Source: Histoplasma ohiense (taxonomy: Eukaryota; Ascomycota; Eurotiomycetes; Onygenales; Ajellomycetaceae). From it: a stretch of DNA of 64,000 bases. Both the position numbers and the translations under genes were made by a program. The notes below the pieces were generated by a model that had not been told where the DNA came from, did not search any database, and was given only the letters and a program-made list of their open reading frames with translations. Location of the stretch: positions 558,001-622,000 of the forward strand of contig JAEVHH010000007.1 of NCBI GenBank assembly GCA_017607445.1, given 5' to 3'. Of this stretch, positions 11,386 through 23,661 are shown piece by piece; position 1 is the stretch's first letter; every line of letters starts with the position of its first letter.

Positions 11386-13953
11386 TCATATAGGTTGAGT
11401 TTCCCTCTTAAGCCAGTTTCTAGTCAGCTCATCGTTCTCAAAGTATTTGCTAGTCTTCTCCCAAATTTCAGTGTGATAATCATTCACCCATTTCTTCTCT
11501 GCGTCACTGAGCAAGCTTGGGTTGATCAATTTCTGACATAAGGGTGTCATCGTAACATGTTCGAAGCCTAACCAGGGTTTCTCTCCGAACTTATGCGTTG
11601 TTTTTACCTCCTTGGCCATAATAATGTCTATGATAGGTGTCAGTAAGAATGGCAGATTTATTAGCAGATGGGGGAAAAACGGACTTTCGATGCGAATACC
11701 AAACACTCCGTCTTCATAGTAACCAGGTTCTACATGATTTGTTAGCACTCCGCAAGGCGATAATACTTAACAATCGCAGCAAGCATACCATCAGATATCA
11801 CGTTTCCTGGGGCAATGGCAACTTCCGAATACTGAACCCGAGTGCCTAGCCCGATTGGACCTTCGTGGACATTCTTGGGACATGTTAGCGCTTGAAGAAA
11901 AAGGATTAGCGAAAAGAAGAGCATCATACCAAATACGACCCCACACCATGACCTGTCCCATGTAGGTAATCTAGGCCCTCTTTCCACAGGTATTGCCGTG
12001 CAAAAGCATCCAGAGCGAATCCGGTTGTTCCTTTGGGGAATACAGCAGTATCAATACTGATCAAACCCTTCAGAACAAGCGTGTAGGCCTTCTTTTCCAT
12101 CTCCGTTGGTTCACCGAAATGAAGAGTGCGGGTTGTATCGGTAGTGCCATCCAAGTACTGCGCACCTGAGTCGCATAGATACACGGCTTTTGGGTCGATA
12201 ATAGAGCAGTTATTACGTTCGGCCTTGTAATGGATGACTGCAGCATTTGGACCGGTAGATGAAATGGTATCAAAAGAAAGCCCAACGAAATGCTGATGCT
12301 TTGATCGGATTTGTTCGAGCTTATCGGAAGCATCTACCTCGTTAAGAACCGTCTTCTTGTTGACCAATTCATTTTCGAGCCACGCGAAGTATTCTGATAA
12401 CGCTGCGCCGTCGCGAATGTGGCAAGCTCTCATTCCTTCCAACTCAGCTTCATTTTTGATGGCCTTGGCATCCGTGATTGGACTTCGGACTTCTTCCACA
12501 TTCTTCTCACCGCCCAGGGCAAGACTAAGCGACCATGACGCCCTCGTTGAGATGAGAAACTTCTCGGGCGGCTTTGTTGAAGCTTCACCATCGCCTTTAC
12601 TTTGAGCAGATTCGCCCAATGCTTTGGCGTCTTCGAAAATAGAAGTGTATGGCTTTAAGGAAACTTTATCACCCAGATAGTTCTTCACTTCAGCTGGTAG
12701 CTTCTCTTCATCGATGTATAGATCCGCGGTTGATTGTGTAATAATAGCATAAGCAAAGAACACTGGGTTGTATGGAATGCTAGAAGTGATTGTTAGTGCC
12801 AGGAGTTAAATTCACGTTGGCAGGCGGGCAAGGGTTATCCGTACTCATTTCCTCGAAGGTTAAACAGCCAGGCAATTTCATCAAGCATCGCTAAAACAAC
12901 GAAGTCAGAAACCAAGGAACGTTGACAAACGGGTTGTAAACGTACAGATGACGAATCCCGCGCATTTCTTCTTTTGGAGCTCCTTTCGTAAGTCACTGAT
13001 CTTTTCCTCGAATGACTTTCCCGCAAATTCGATAGGATGGAGAGCCACTTTTTCGCTGGGTCGAGCTGGACGCTCCATACCCCAAACAAGGTCGACTAAA
13101 TTCTCCTGAACGCTGAGCAAGGAACCGCCACACTTTTTTATTGTTTCTGAAAGGTTGCGCGCATCGGCTAGATTGGGTCAATTATATTCTTGGGGAAAAT
13201 TTTTTTTAAATGAGAATAAAATGAGCTTACAGGCAGTGATGAGTGATGGATCGACGCCAACGACCTTGCCTCCCTCAGCTTGTTCCGCAGTCCTATGAGT
13301 CAAACTTCAATACACGCTTGCATTATGACAGGTTGCATTCATTTGTCCATACCATTCCTGCCAAGTAGGCATATTCTCGAAACCTCTCTTCAGAAGAATC
13401 CAGTTGCTATCTAGCTGCTTCGCGGCCTGATTGAAGTATCGTCCATCTGTAGACAGTGCTGCTTTGGTCATCGACACAATGGCGCATCCCGCCGAGCCAG
13501 TAAAGCCTGAAATGAATTCTGTATATAATAACAATGATAAGCTAAAGCTAAAGTCTTAGAGCGTAACTTGCTGGAGTGGTGATGGAATTTATATCGTCAA
13601 GGGGACAGGTAGCTAACCGCGGCGGCCATCGCAATGTGCAATGTATTCGGACTGATGACTATCCTCTGAAGGCACGACTGTATAAAAGTAAGCATCCAAC
13701 AATAGGTTCTTGCTGAGGGTTAGTTATATCATTCCATACTGTAGACATCGACTTTCCTCTCCTGCATCAACTCCCTCAAGCGGGCTAGGCGCTGTGACGT
13801 ATCGATGGGACCCATATCTCCAGAACGAAATGCAGTGGAAAAAAATGTTGATCCGGTTGTTGGGCTAATCAGGCGGCTCAGTGGTGGGAGTAGAGGTCGT
13901 ACGGAAGTCGTAATGGTAGAAGCAAGACGGCAAGAATTGCGGAGAAAAAGCAT
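11386..13953 (-). CDS. AMPP: Xaa-Pro aminopeptidase P
   Basis: Ten exons: 13953-13740, 13677-13618, 13518-13353, 13292-13231, 13167-12946, 12890-12845, 12779-11930, 11873-11789, 11729-11685 and 11627-11386. They join in frame to 663 residues, the family size. The enzyme removes N-terminal residues preceding proline and needs two metal ions. Ligand regions of the M24B fold are visible: the two aspartates in DSGAQYLDGTTDTTRT, the histidine in HGTGHGVG, and the glutamates in EPGYYEDG (split by an intron) and GIRIE. The first 46 residues look like a mitochondrial presequence (Arg/Ser/Thr-rich, few acids). A second Met at residue 47, MGPIDTSQRL, matches the usual cytosolic start, so dual targeting is possible. 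Two donor sites (GTCCGT before exon 10, GTACGG before exon 7) are non-optimal. Confidence 0.93.
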
Positions 13954-14707
13954 TCATATATATTGTGGCGCTCCAAAGGATGCGCCGGGGATCTAGCGGG
14001 GGTGAGGGAGAAGGTGGTGGGGGCGGGGATGGTGAAATTTCCCAAAGTTCCCCCTTCTGCGATAGTTAGCTAGTTCGTAAACAGTGGGCGGTGGAGCTTA
14101 GCTAAGCAACCCCGGGACAGGATTTCAACCCACATCGCGCAACGTTTCTTTCGTCGCCGCCACAGGTGCTGTACAAAGAGAAACTCATTGTATGGGGTTA
14201 ACAAGTCCTTTACGTATCCTGGGGTCCGCATATGAGCTAACAGTTTATGTTATTAGAGATACCCATTCAAGATTTGTGCTTGCGTGACAAACCATCGTTA
14301 ACTACAACTCGGCTATGATCTATCTCTCCGCTAATACTGCTGGTTTCAGGACTATTTATGCTGATTAGTCTGGAAATGAGATATTTCAATCTCTGGTATT
14401 TGTAGGGCTACTCATGTTCATGAGTTTGTCATTTGACAGCAAATCATCATTTATTCTCTGTTTTTGCCCTCGAGCTAGAACTTGCTTCATGTTCAGGTTC
14501 ATCTCGAATGAACTTTTCGCCAGCGCACTTCTTACTTATTGATTCTTATCCGTATCCTCCATGCCATTGCTCTGCTGACCTGGCCATTTTACCCTGTTTT
14601 GTGGCCTAGTTTAAGGCCATAAATAAACATATCATATCAATACATGTGACCAGGAACACACCAAAGCCCCTAATCTCCAACGTGATTAATATCGATCGAA
14701 GAAAGGG
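13954..14707. other. Divergent promoter between aminopeptidase P and karyopherin
   Basis: About 750 bases between two divergent genes. It contains no gene that I can support and no obvious repeat; both promoters must lie here. Confidence 0.5.
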
Positions 14708-17700
14708 ATGATGGCTGGAATTCCTTCGGCTCAAAAGGAGATCCCATCGCTTCTTGACGAGTCACTCCAGGTATGATTATCAGTCCGTATTCCAATCACA
14801 TGGTCAGTCATGACTGACGTTTGCCTAGCTTATACATGTCCTCAATGCTCCTGGGAATGCTGGAATTGCCAGATCTATCCAGGAGAGGTTGCAGGCAATC
14901 CAAAAGTCGGAGGCGGGGTGGGCCATTGCAGATGGGCTTTTGGCCAGTGGTGACGCCAATGCGAGATTCTTTGGTGCCCTCACCTTGACCGTTAAAATCC
15001 ATCAGGACTGGTAAGGATCTATGCCATTGGTGTTTTCTCCTTTCTTCCGTTTCGTTCAAGACTTTGCTAATAATTATCCTAGGGAACATCTTGGGGAAGA
15101 AAAAGCCAAAGGGCTTTTGGAGCATCTGATTAACAACTTCATCACGATGGTCTCAAGGAACGAAGCGGCAGTAGCCATGAGGAAATTTATGTCAACGTTG
15201 ACTACCTTCTTTTTCAAGCCTGAAGCTCCCTGGACTCATTGCATACGACATGTTGCTATTTCCATGGCTAGTGGAAAGTACCTCCCGGAAGATCAGTGCG
15301 AGCAGGAAAGTTTCGAAAAGCTCGCTCTGCCTTCGCTCAGTTATGAACGGATGCTCCCGCTTTTGTCCTTTTCTACTACCCTAGCTGAAGAGTCATCACG
15401 GTATTCCCTGAGCCAGTGAGTTCTTGGCAATTTGCGGTCTTTATTACTTCGACGCGGCCTTTTTCTGACTAAATATGCAGGGATCTCAGAGCTCGTTTAG
15501 GTCCCAATATCAGGGATGCAATATATCTGATAGAGTTCGTTTTGGAACGAATATCCAATTTACATGGAGCCGCAAATCAACCGCAATTCTCGGATCACTT
15601 AAATAAATTAGCTATTGAAGCCATGAAATCTTTCAATGTGAGAATTTTAACCCCTGCGTGAACTTTACTGTCACCGCTAAGTTTTTGTTATAGGCATGGC
15701 TTATTGCAATCCGAGGAGACCGCGTCTCTCTAGACGATCTTCCAAAAGTAGTCGCCGTACCTTTGAATTATTCAGTTCAGTTTTTAGCGGTGCCTGAACT
15801 TGCAGAGATGGCAATGGAACTTCTTGCCGAAATTCTTAGTAGCTATGCAAAACTACTGGGGATTGAACACCTGACTGGAATCCTGCAATTCCTCTCAGGA
15901 AATTTCGGGGAAAAGTATGCCTTGGCTCTATTAAACGGGGATTATGATGAGGACTCTATGCGATTCTTGGATTTATTACTGCGATATGCAACGACGGTCC
16001 ATACCCAACTCTTCACTGGCGAATTAAATGAACAACAACGAAGGATTCTTTTCTTGCTTCATACCCTTTTCTGCGGACCAGGGTTCGCAGAAGTTGACGA
16101 TAAAGCGAGTTCACTTCTTCTGGAGTATTGGACTGAGGCAGCGGATGATATTAACGATTATATCATGCAGCGCGGTGTGGACGTTTTCCCAAATCGTGTA
16201 AAAGGGGAGTTTGCACAAGTCGTCGCTGACTGTTATGACAAGCTCCGGTATCCTGATTCGTCAATACTGAAGGGGTGGGACGACGACGACGTGAGAAACT
16301 TCAATGGATTCAGACGTGACTTCGCAGACTTCTTGCTCGCCACCTATTCCCTTCTAGGATTTGACCTTATTGAAAAGCTCGTTGAGCGAGCAACTAGCTT
16401 GATGAACACCAACATATGGGACGGGTTTGAAGTAGCAATATTTTGTCTTGGTTTCTTGGCTGACTCTGTTGCGGATAGTTCGAAAGTGGACAAGCTACTT
16501 CACACGATTTTTCATTCCGAAATATTCGATGGCATTTGTTTTAACCGAATTTCCATTCCTATGAAGCCTCGTCAGACCCTATCTGACATGATTGCAAGGT
16601 ACACATCATACTTTGAACGCAACCACGACCTGCTTCCACGAGTCCTCAACTTTCTGTTCAATTCCCTTGATGCTCCGTCATGCGACCAAGCTGCGTCCAA
16701 ATCCATTTCATTCCTCTGTCAGAACTGCCGCCAAGCACTCCCAATGTACATCGATGATTTTATAAGTAAACTGGATCAGCTTCGCTCCAATTCCTCCGTT
16801 AATGTCACTACCCTTGAGCGAGTATCCGAAGGCATTGCTGCAGTTGTACAAGCGGCCATTTCAAATACGGCCCGGGCAACATGCCTGGTGAAACTACTAA
16901 TTCCCCTTCATCAGTTAGCAGAACAAGCCAGAGTAGAAGCCCAATCAGGCCAGTATGATGACGCGCTTGAAAAGGGGATCGGGGTAATGCGTTGCACAGC
17001 AAGCATAGGCAAGGGGTTTCGGGCTCCTGATGACGCCGTGATCGACCTAGATACGGAGGCAGCAAGTGAAAGCACAGATACTTTCTGGACCAGCGATGAA
17101 CTCGGCAAAACACCACAGGCTTACGTGATTCAGATTCTGGAGCTCTTGATAGGCACATTCCCTACTGAAGGTGACATAATCGAAGCTACATACGATATTC
17201 TCAAGGCGGGATATACAGAACGCACGCCGGGCCCATATGTCCTACCACCTCAAATCACTATCCGTTTCATCAAGGCTGCTAGTGTTAACTCACCTCGGTT
17301 CCCGACAATTATGGGAACGGCCTCCGCTTTTCTAGCTTCTCACTCTGCTCATCCCTCAGCAGTCCAAGATGAAGCCACTGAACTAATAATCCACGCCTAT
17401 GAACTCATGAACTTCGTGAGCGCCCAGCCGGATCAATACGATCCGGAGGTCGCGCATAGCTGCATTGATTTTCTCAACTTGATGTTGCCCAAGTACAAAA
17501 CAGCATTTTTTAACCTTATCCACGCGCCTACACCCCAGCACAGTGTCGTCGTTCCCACGATCCTCACCTTCACACTGGCAGTGCTGAAACGCCACGACCC
17601 TCTCCCTCTCCGGTCTGCTTCCGTATTCTGGTCCACCCTATTCTCCCTCACAGATCTGCCAGTTGAGCTCCAACCAGGGACGGGTGGTTCTATCACGGGA

Positions 17701-18090
17701 CACCCAGCTGCCGCGGCAGCTAACGGTACAATTCCCCAACATGGGCAGCATTTCTTCGACACCTGCCTCGCATCACTTGGAAATATACTTATGCATCACA
17801 TATCAGGTCACTGCGCACGCTCGGACCTTGACCACCTGTGTGAGGTTATCAAGAAGTTCATATTCCACTACCAGGGTGCGGCACGTGTGCATTTTGGGGC
17901 CGCGCTGGCGGGAATGGATAGTTCAACTACACCAGGTGAGCGGGGAGGGGAAGGACGGGTGCCGGAGAAGGCGGAGCGAGAAAGATTCTTATCATCTATA
18001 CTCTCGCTGAGGGGTGCGAGGGGAACTAATCGTGTTGTGAAAGATTATTGGGTGACATGCAGGGGGAAGGGATTCGCGTATGCGAGCTGA
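14708..18090 (+). CDS. Importin-beta family karyopherin, importin-13/Kap122 type
   Basis: Five exons, 14708-14770, 14829-15010, 15083-15415, 15481-15637 and 15694-18090, join in frame to 1043 residues. Donor GTGAGT at 15416 is required by the frame. The N-terminus (LNAPGNAGIARSIQERLQAI, then FFGALTLTVKIHQDW) has the repeat layout of the importin-beta N-terminal region. It is followed by an Xpo1-like segment (FMSTLTTFFFKPEAPWTHC). The rest is alpha-helical HEAT-like sequence. Length and N-terminal pattern fit yeast Kap122/Pdr6 and metazoan importin 13, which carry cargo through nuclear pores under Ran control. Other karyopherins (Mtr10/transportin 3, exportin-T) were considered and fit less well. 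Two adjacent ATGs occur at the start; the first is used here. Confidence 0.75.
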
Positions 18091-18742
18091 GTTTGGTCTA
18101 AATAGGGCCTTGGCCAAAATTTTTTAAAATTCGAAAAGTTCAAATTTCTGAATCGGGGCCGGAGCAGGAAAAGTTGGTCATGTAAATGCATTATATGCAT
18201 ATTTGTGGCTGTTTTGCCTAATAATAATAGTAATAATAATAATATACATATTTACTTATATTTTATTCCCTCGGTTATGTTTATGAGATGATTTGTAGCA
18301 ACAGGCTAAGTAACGGTGTGATTCCGACAAAGAATTTTCCCCCAGTTGAACTAGGGAGAGAAAGAGATGCACGATAGAAGTATTCTAAGAATCATCCCTA
18401 GTGGTACAAGTTTCGAGACTGGTTAGGGTTTCTTGTGCAATCAACCAAAACCCGCGTGGAAAAATTGGGCCTTCCCTCCCAGCAATCTATATTTTAATTC
18501 GTAAACCTTGATACATATAGGTATATAGAGGTATATGTACACGAACATACACAGCCACCGAATAACAGTAGATTGCACCGGCTTACGCCCACGCGAGCGC
18601 GCAAAGTACAGTACACAGTTGAAATAGCAATCAAGACATCACCAACACATCCATCATTGGTATCAAAAACCCCTACACACTCATCGAGTATTTTCTATTT
18701 TTCAATTCCCCCCTTCCCCCCCTTCCCCCCCTTTTTTTTTTT
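18091..18742. other. Convergent 3' flanks of karyopherin and PLP synthase genes
   Basis: About 650 AT-rich bases between two stops, with an AAT repeat near 18221-18240 and a C-run/T12 tract near 18705-18741 next to the pyroA stop. No gene seen. Confidence 0.5.
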
Positions 18743-19936
18743 TCACCATCCTCTTGTCGCCAACTTCTCCGTGTCTCTCATCTCCCGCACACTAATGCCC
18801 ACCATCGCCTCACCCAGCCCTTGGCTCAACTCCGCCAGCGCCTTCGCATCCTTAAAGTGCGTCACAGCCTGGACAATCGCTTTAGCCCGCTTCCGCGGAT
18901 CGCCAGATTTGAAAATCCCTGACCCGACAAACACGCCGTCACAGCCCAACTGCATCATCAGCGCGGCGTCCGCGGGCGTCGCAACGCCTCCAGCCGCAAA
19001 GTTCACAACAGGCAACCGACCCTTCTCCGCCGTCTCCAGCAGCAGCTCGTAGGGACACTCCAGCTCGCGCGCGAAGGCACGCAGCTCCGCTTCAGCCTCA
19101 ACACTGCCGTTGGGGTAGGAGAGGAGGATGGAGCGCGCCTTGGCGATCTGACTGTTCACGGTGCGCATGTGGGAGACGGCCTCGACGACGTCGCCTGTGC
19201 CTGCCTCGCCCTTTGTACGGATCATCGCAGCGCCTTCGGAGATGCGGCGGAGGGCTTCGCCCAGGTTCCGGCAGCCACAGACGAAGGGCACTCTGAAGTT
19301 GTGCTTGGTGACGTGGTAGAGGTGGTCGGCTGGGGTGAGGACTTCGGACTCGTCGATGTAGTCGACGCCGACGGCTTCGAGGATCTGGATTTTTCGCAGG
19401 GTTTTCGTCTTTTGTTAGAGATACGCACTCTTATTATTCATTGTCAAGGGGCGGAGGAACAGAACGTACCTGGCATTCGACGAAATGCCCTATCCGCGCC
19501 TTAGCCATGACGGGTATCGTCACGGCTTCCATGATCTCCTTTATCATCGATGGGTCGGACATGCGCGACACTCCGCCTTCAGCACGGATATCTGCGGGCA
19601 CCCGCTCGAGGGCCATGACGGCGCATGCACCTGCTTCCTCGGCAATGCGGGCCTATTATCATGGTTTAATCAACATCGCTTTGTCAGCCTGATTATGCAT
19701 AGGGGGAATTGTGATAGTAGATCGTAAATTGATAACGGTAGTTGCGCTGGAAGGAGATGGATGCTACTTAGGAAGAAAAAAAAAGGTCGAAATTATACCT
19801 GCTCCGCATTGACGACGTCCATGATGACACCCCCCTTCAGCATCTGGGCCAGACCAGCCTTGACTTTGAAGTCGACAGGTGAGGAAGATGAGGCGGAGGC
19901 GACAGCATCGTTGCCGGTGGATATTTCTGGTGCCAT
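18743..19936 (-). CDS. pyroA: Pyridoxal 5'-phosphate synthase, PdxS/Snz/PyroA subunit
   Basis: Three exons, 19936-19799, 19652-19470 and 19384-18743, join to 320 residues (family about 300-310). The enzyme makes PLP from ribose 5-phosphate, glyceraldehyde 3-phosphate and ammonia supplied by a PdxT/Sno glutaminase. Diagnostic segments are GLAQMLKGGVIMDVVNAEQ, VMALERVPADIRAEGGVSRM, PVMAKARIGHFVE with the ribose-5-phosphate Schiff-base lysine, MIRTKGEAGTG with the second lysine, and the phosphate-binding NFAAGGVATPADAALM and GVFVGSGIFKS. All catalytic residues I can check are present. Intron 2 falls between HFVECQ and ILEAVGVDYID. The PdxT partner is not in the window. Aspergillus homologues are named pyroA; yeast homologues are SNZ1-3. 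Confidence 0.96.
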
Positions 19937-22794
19937 TTGGGGCGGGGTGAGGGGCAGGATTTTTTTTTCTTTTTTTCTCTCTCTTTTTTTTTTTTTTTTT
20001 AGGACAAAGGGGTGGGCCGGATGCGTTGAGAAAGATGGATTCTGACACTCTGGGAACGCCCGAGGAATATAAAGCGAAGATTTCTGTTTGAGCCAAAAAG
20101 CCGCTGAGGATTCAAGTTGATTTGAAAAAAGTAGAGGTAGGTCAAGGGCCAAAAATGCCCCAAAAATGACTCGGTGAACGGTGCCGAGTTTGTGAGTCAG
20201 CCATTGTAAAAGGAAAGGCGCGCGGAAAGCGAGAGCGGGCAAGAAGGAGAGTGTATATATTTAGCTACCAGGAACCGAATGTGCGCCAAATGTACTGTTC
20301 AGTTTATTATTATAGTATTTATTGCTCATGGGATAGCGCCGTGACATGCTCTGGGGAAGACTTCAAACCCCCCCCCTTCCAACCAAACTCCTACGGCCAA
20401 AATGAGCTGGCAAGTTGGCAACTCGAGGATGTTTCTTTCGTTTCTTGTAGAGGACAATGAGTTAGGGCTTCGGAGATCAGGCCGGCTAAACCACCACGCC
20501 CACGGCTATCTCCGGCCACGCTAACCGGCAAAGGCTGACGGTGATTAAATATACGCGGTGATAAAGGTTAGTTATAACCAGTTTCGCATCTTCAAACGCA
20601 GGGTGCCCATGTAGAAAAATTAGGAGCTTGTTGTTGTCCCGCTTTACGCCAATTAATTATTATAAACCGCTGCTGTGAGTTCATTACAGATCCCGCGCTG
20701 CTGGAACCAGATTGTCCAGATTCTCTCTTCAACAGTTTCACCTTTTGGTCGGGCTTCAGAAAAAGAAAAGCAAGACTAAAAACGGCGGACTATTCGCGCT
20801 AATACCTCTCTGTCTTATGCAACACCTTCTGACACCGTCCTTTTCGGCCGATAATCTTCGGGATTATATAGGGATGCAGCTTAGCCTAAGACTCTTGAAT
20901 TGACCCTGTTTGGTCGCATCTTCAATTTCGTCAAACCCAGTGGGCTTCATCTCCGGCTCTCTATCAATTGTGCATTCTGACGCCGATAAAATCGATTACA
21001 ACTTTCTCTCTCTCTCTTGGCCTGGCTCGGACGGACGGACCCTTTTGCGTTCACATCCTAGCACTGCACACAAGAACCAGAACAATGCCGTGCGATTAAG
21101 CTTTTTTCAGCAGAATATGGAAAGGCATGCGCCCTGTCGCCGTTGCGACTTGCCGCTATCTGGGGAGAGATAGGTTGATCCAAGCGCGGGTCCATGCACT
21201 TGTCTGCAAACATGCTTGTTTGCTTATTGGTTATTGGTCGCTTCTCCCGGGGTTAGCTGGAAACTCTTATGACGAAGGCATTATTCCGAGAGAATCAATG
21301 TTAGGAGATAGAACAGAATAGTGGATTGCCCTGTCTGGCAATCTTCCCACTCTCCAGCATTGCAGGCGTTGTTTTTGATATTGGCGACCTGTGCAATCGA
21401 AGTGGGTCCCGTGCCTGGATCCACCAGGGGGCCAAATTCCATTCTCTCTCTATTAGTTCCACCTATCGGGTCGGTTCTCAGTTCTGGTAACCACGAGATG
21501 TGAAAATCAGCGTTCCAACACAGCTGACCAATTTCTTGCCTCTGTTTTCATTACGGATGTGAAGAATTGTCGAGAATGGTACAAAGCTCTCACTGTGACC
21601 ACTCGACGATCACCATTTGCGGCTAGCTCCAACCACTACCTCTCGGGATACGTCACTTCAATATTCCTAATCCATATCCCGCCGCTAGTACTCCGATTAT
21701 GAGATTCTGCGAAACCAGTCGCATGCATGCCCAACACCCACTACAATCAGGCAACATGGTCGAACGTTCTGGCCAGGATAGATATATTACTTCAGACATT
21801 GCAGGTAGCTACTTGCCACTACCCCAACTCTTGCGCCTCCACTAAATTTGGCTCCCACCACTACCACTATATTCATCCATATGTTTGCTCCAAATCAGGG
21901 TCTTAGATCAGCCATCCATGAAACAGGTATGGTGGCAAAGGTTGGAAGCAGGTCTTTACAATCCCGCTGGATTACATGGCTGCTGGTCATATCATTTGTG
22001 ATCTGTACAAGACGTTTATGTTAGGGTTTGGGATATGTGTGGATGTTGAAGCCGCCGTATATGTGGGATGGGGCTAATGAATACTATCCTTCACTGAAAA
22101 GGATTGGGAATGAAAGAAGGAGGGTTTATAGTTAGATGTTTGAATGGGATTTTGTGTTGTGGTCTATCGATGGGTTGAAGACAGACTTCAAGGAATGCAT
22201 GCTATTGGAATGGAACGGACATACTACGTGGACCCAATTAGAGGGGACGGCTTCTGGTTTCGGAGATGGCTGATATTGTTTGCTGATTGGTGAAGTGAGC
22301 AGATGAGGAAATTGCTTTCAGGCTTCAATCGGGTCGGAAAACATGTGGATAGAATTCGGATTTACAAGAAAAGTACGGAGTGTGACTTGCACAGTACAAG
22401 AAAGCCCTGTGGTGTTGAAATACTCGTTGGCAATTTGAAGGACAAACATGAATGGGCAGTTTAGTGTTCACTCTAGATATCTAAATACTCTGAGATTGAA
22501 AGGTTCCTTGTCTTTCAGTGAAATGTTGACCAAGTTCCCCAGAAATATGTTTGTTGGAGACTTAATCCGTCTAAGCCATATCTAGTAAGGCTGCCGTTAT
22601 TCAGCCGAGTCTAAAAAAGCCTAAATCCACCTCCGCCCTCGCCGATGACATCAGCACCCTTTCCTCTGCGCCAATCAACAGTCCCGCTTCGGCAATCCTG
22701 GGACCGTTGCATCGAACACCCAACATCCCATTCTTGAACACATACACACAGCTTAACTAGCGGGGGGGAAAAAGACAAAAACAAAAATAAAAAA
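19937..22794. other. Long divergent intergenic region
   Basis: About 2.86 kb between the divergent pyroA and FUN14 genes. It includes a T20 run near 19981-20000 just upstream of pyroA and a CT-rich tract near 20990-21030. Short frames on both strands show no conserved pattern. I see no tRNA, no repeat family and no convincing exon. A non-coding transcript or long leader is possible but unsupported. Confidence 0.4.
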
Positions 22795-23418
22795 ATGGCC
22801 GCCCCGTTCCTCACCCGCTTCCTCACCCCCGCCGCCCGACCTTTCCTCTTCGCCGCCCCCCTCGGCCTATCCCTCTCCCTCGCCCTCCCGAAACGAGAGC
22901 CCATTCTTTGCGACTTCGCAGGCCCTTTCGCCACCACTAGCCATTCACACTACAGTACCAGCCCTGTGTCCAAAGCGAAGCGCGGGATCCGCAGTGGCGG
23001 AGGAATCAACGAGAATACCGTCCGGCAGCTTAGTCTGGGAAGCGTGCTGGGATTGCTTGCGGGCTTTGGGTTGAGGATATTTTCGAGGGCGCTGGTGTTT
23101 GCGCTGGGGCTCACGGTGTTGGGGGTTGAGGTAGGATTATGACTATTTTATTAGTTTATTTTATTTTATTTTATTTTATTTTTATTTAAAAAAAAAATTT
23201 AAACTCCCCAGTTCTAATCTAGGATTGACTTATGAATCTCATGTGTGATCACTGACTTTTATTAGTGGGCAGCTTCCAAGGGCTACAACGTTGTCCCCAC
23301 GCGCTGGTTGCGGGAGCGTGTCAGATCTGCGAATTTGCAACGGTTTCTGACCGAGAACGTCCCGTTCAAAGTTAGTTTTGGGACCATGATGATGTTGGCT
23401 GCGTTTGCGCAGTTTTAA
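22795..23418 (+). CDS. FUN14-family mitochondrial membrane protein
   Basis: Two exons, 22795-23130 and 23266-23418, join in frame to 162 residues; the intron is GTAGGA..TTAG and contains a TTTTA repeat. The first 40 residues are rich in Arg, Ala, Phe and Pro and look like a mitochondrial presequence (FLTRFLTPAARPFLFAAPLG). The core, QLSLGSVLGLLAGFGLRIFS, then LVFALGLTVLGVEWAASKGY, is the paired glycine-patterned helix region of the FUN14 domain; yeast Fun14 has the same spacing ending in EWLRYKGW. A third hydrophobic stretch closes the protein. FUN14 proteins sit in the mitochondrial outer membrane; mammalian FUNDC1 is a mitophagy receptor. Function in fungi is not settled, so only the family is assigned. 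Confidence 0.8.
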
Positions 23419-23661
23419 GAACTACTGAAAATAATAGCCCAAGATTGCAAGATCCTGCTTGAGGGTTTAGCTACTGAATGAAAATAGACAACAGTATGTG
23501 CGCTGTTGTCTTCGTCAATCCTATGTATAATATATATTTTCGACCACGTTCTCTAGATATAACAGGGTATCGTGTGCTTGTGGATATGATTTCTGCTATG
23601 GGAAGTTATAAAAAATAAAATAAAATAAAATAAAAAAATACGTTGTGTACGATTATCATAT

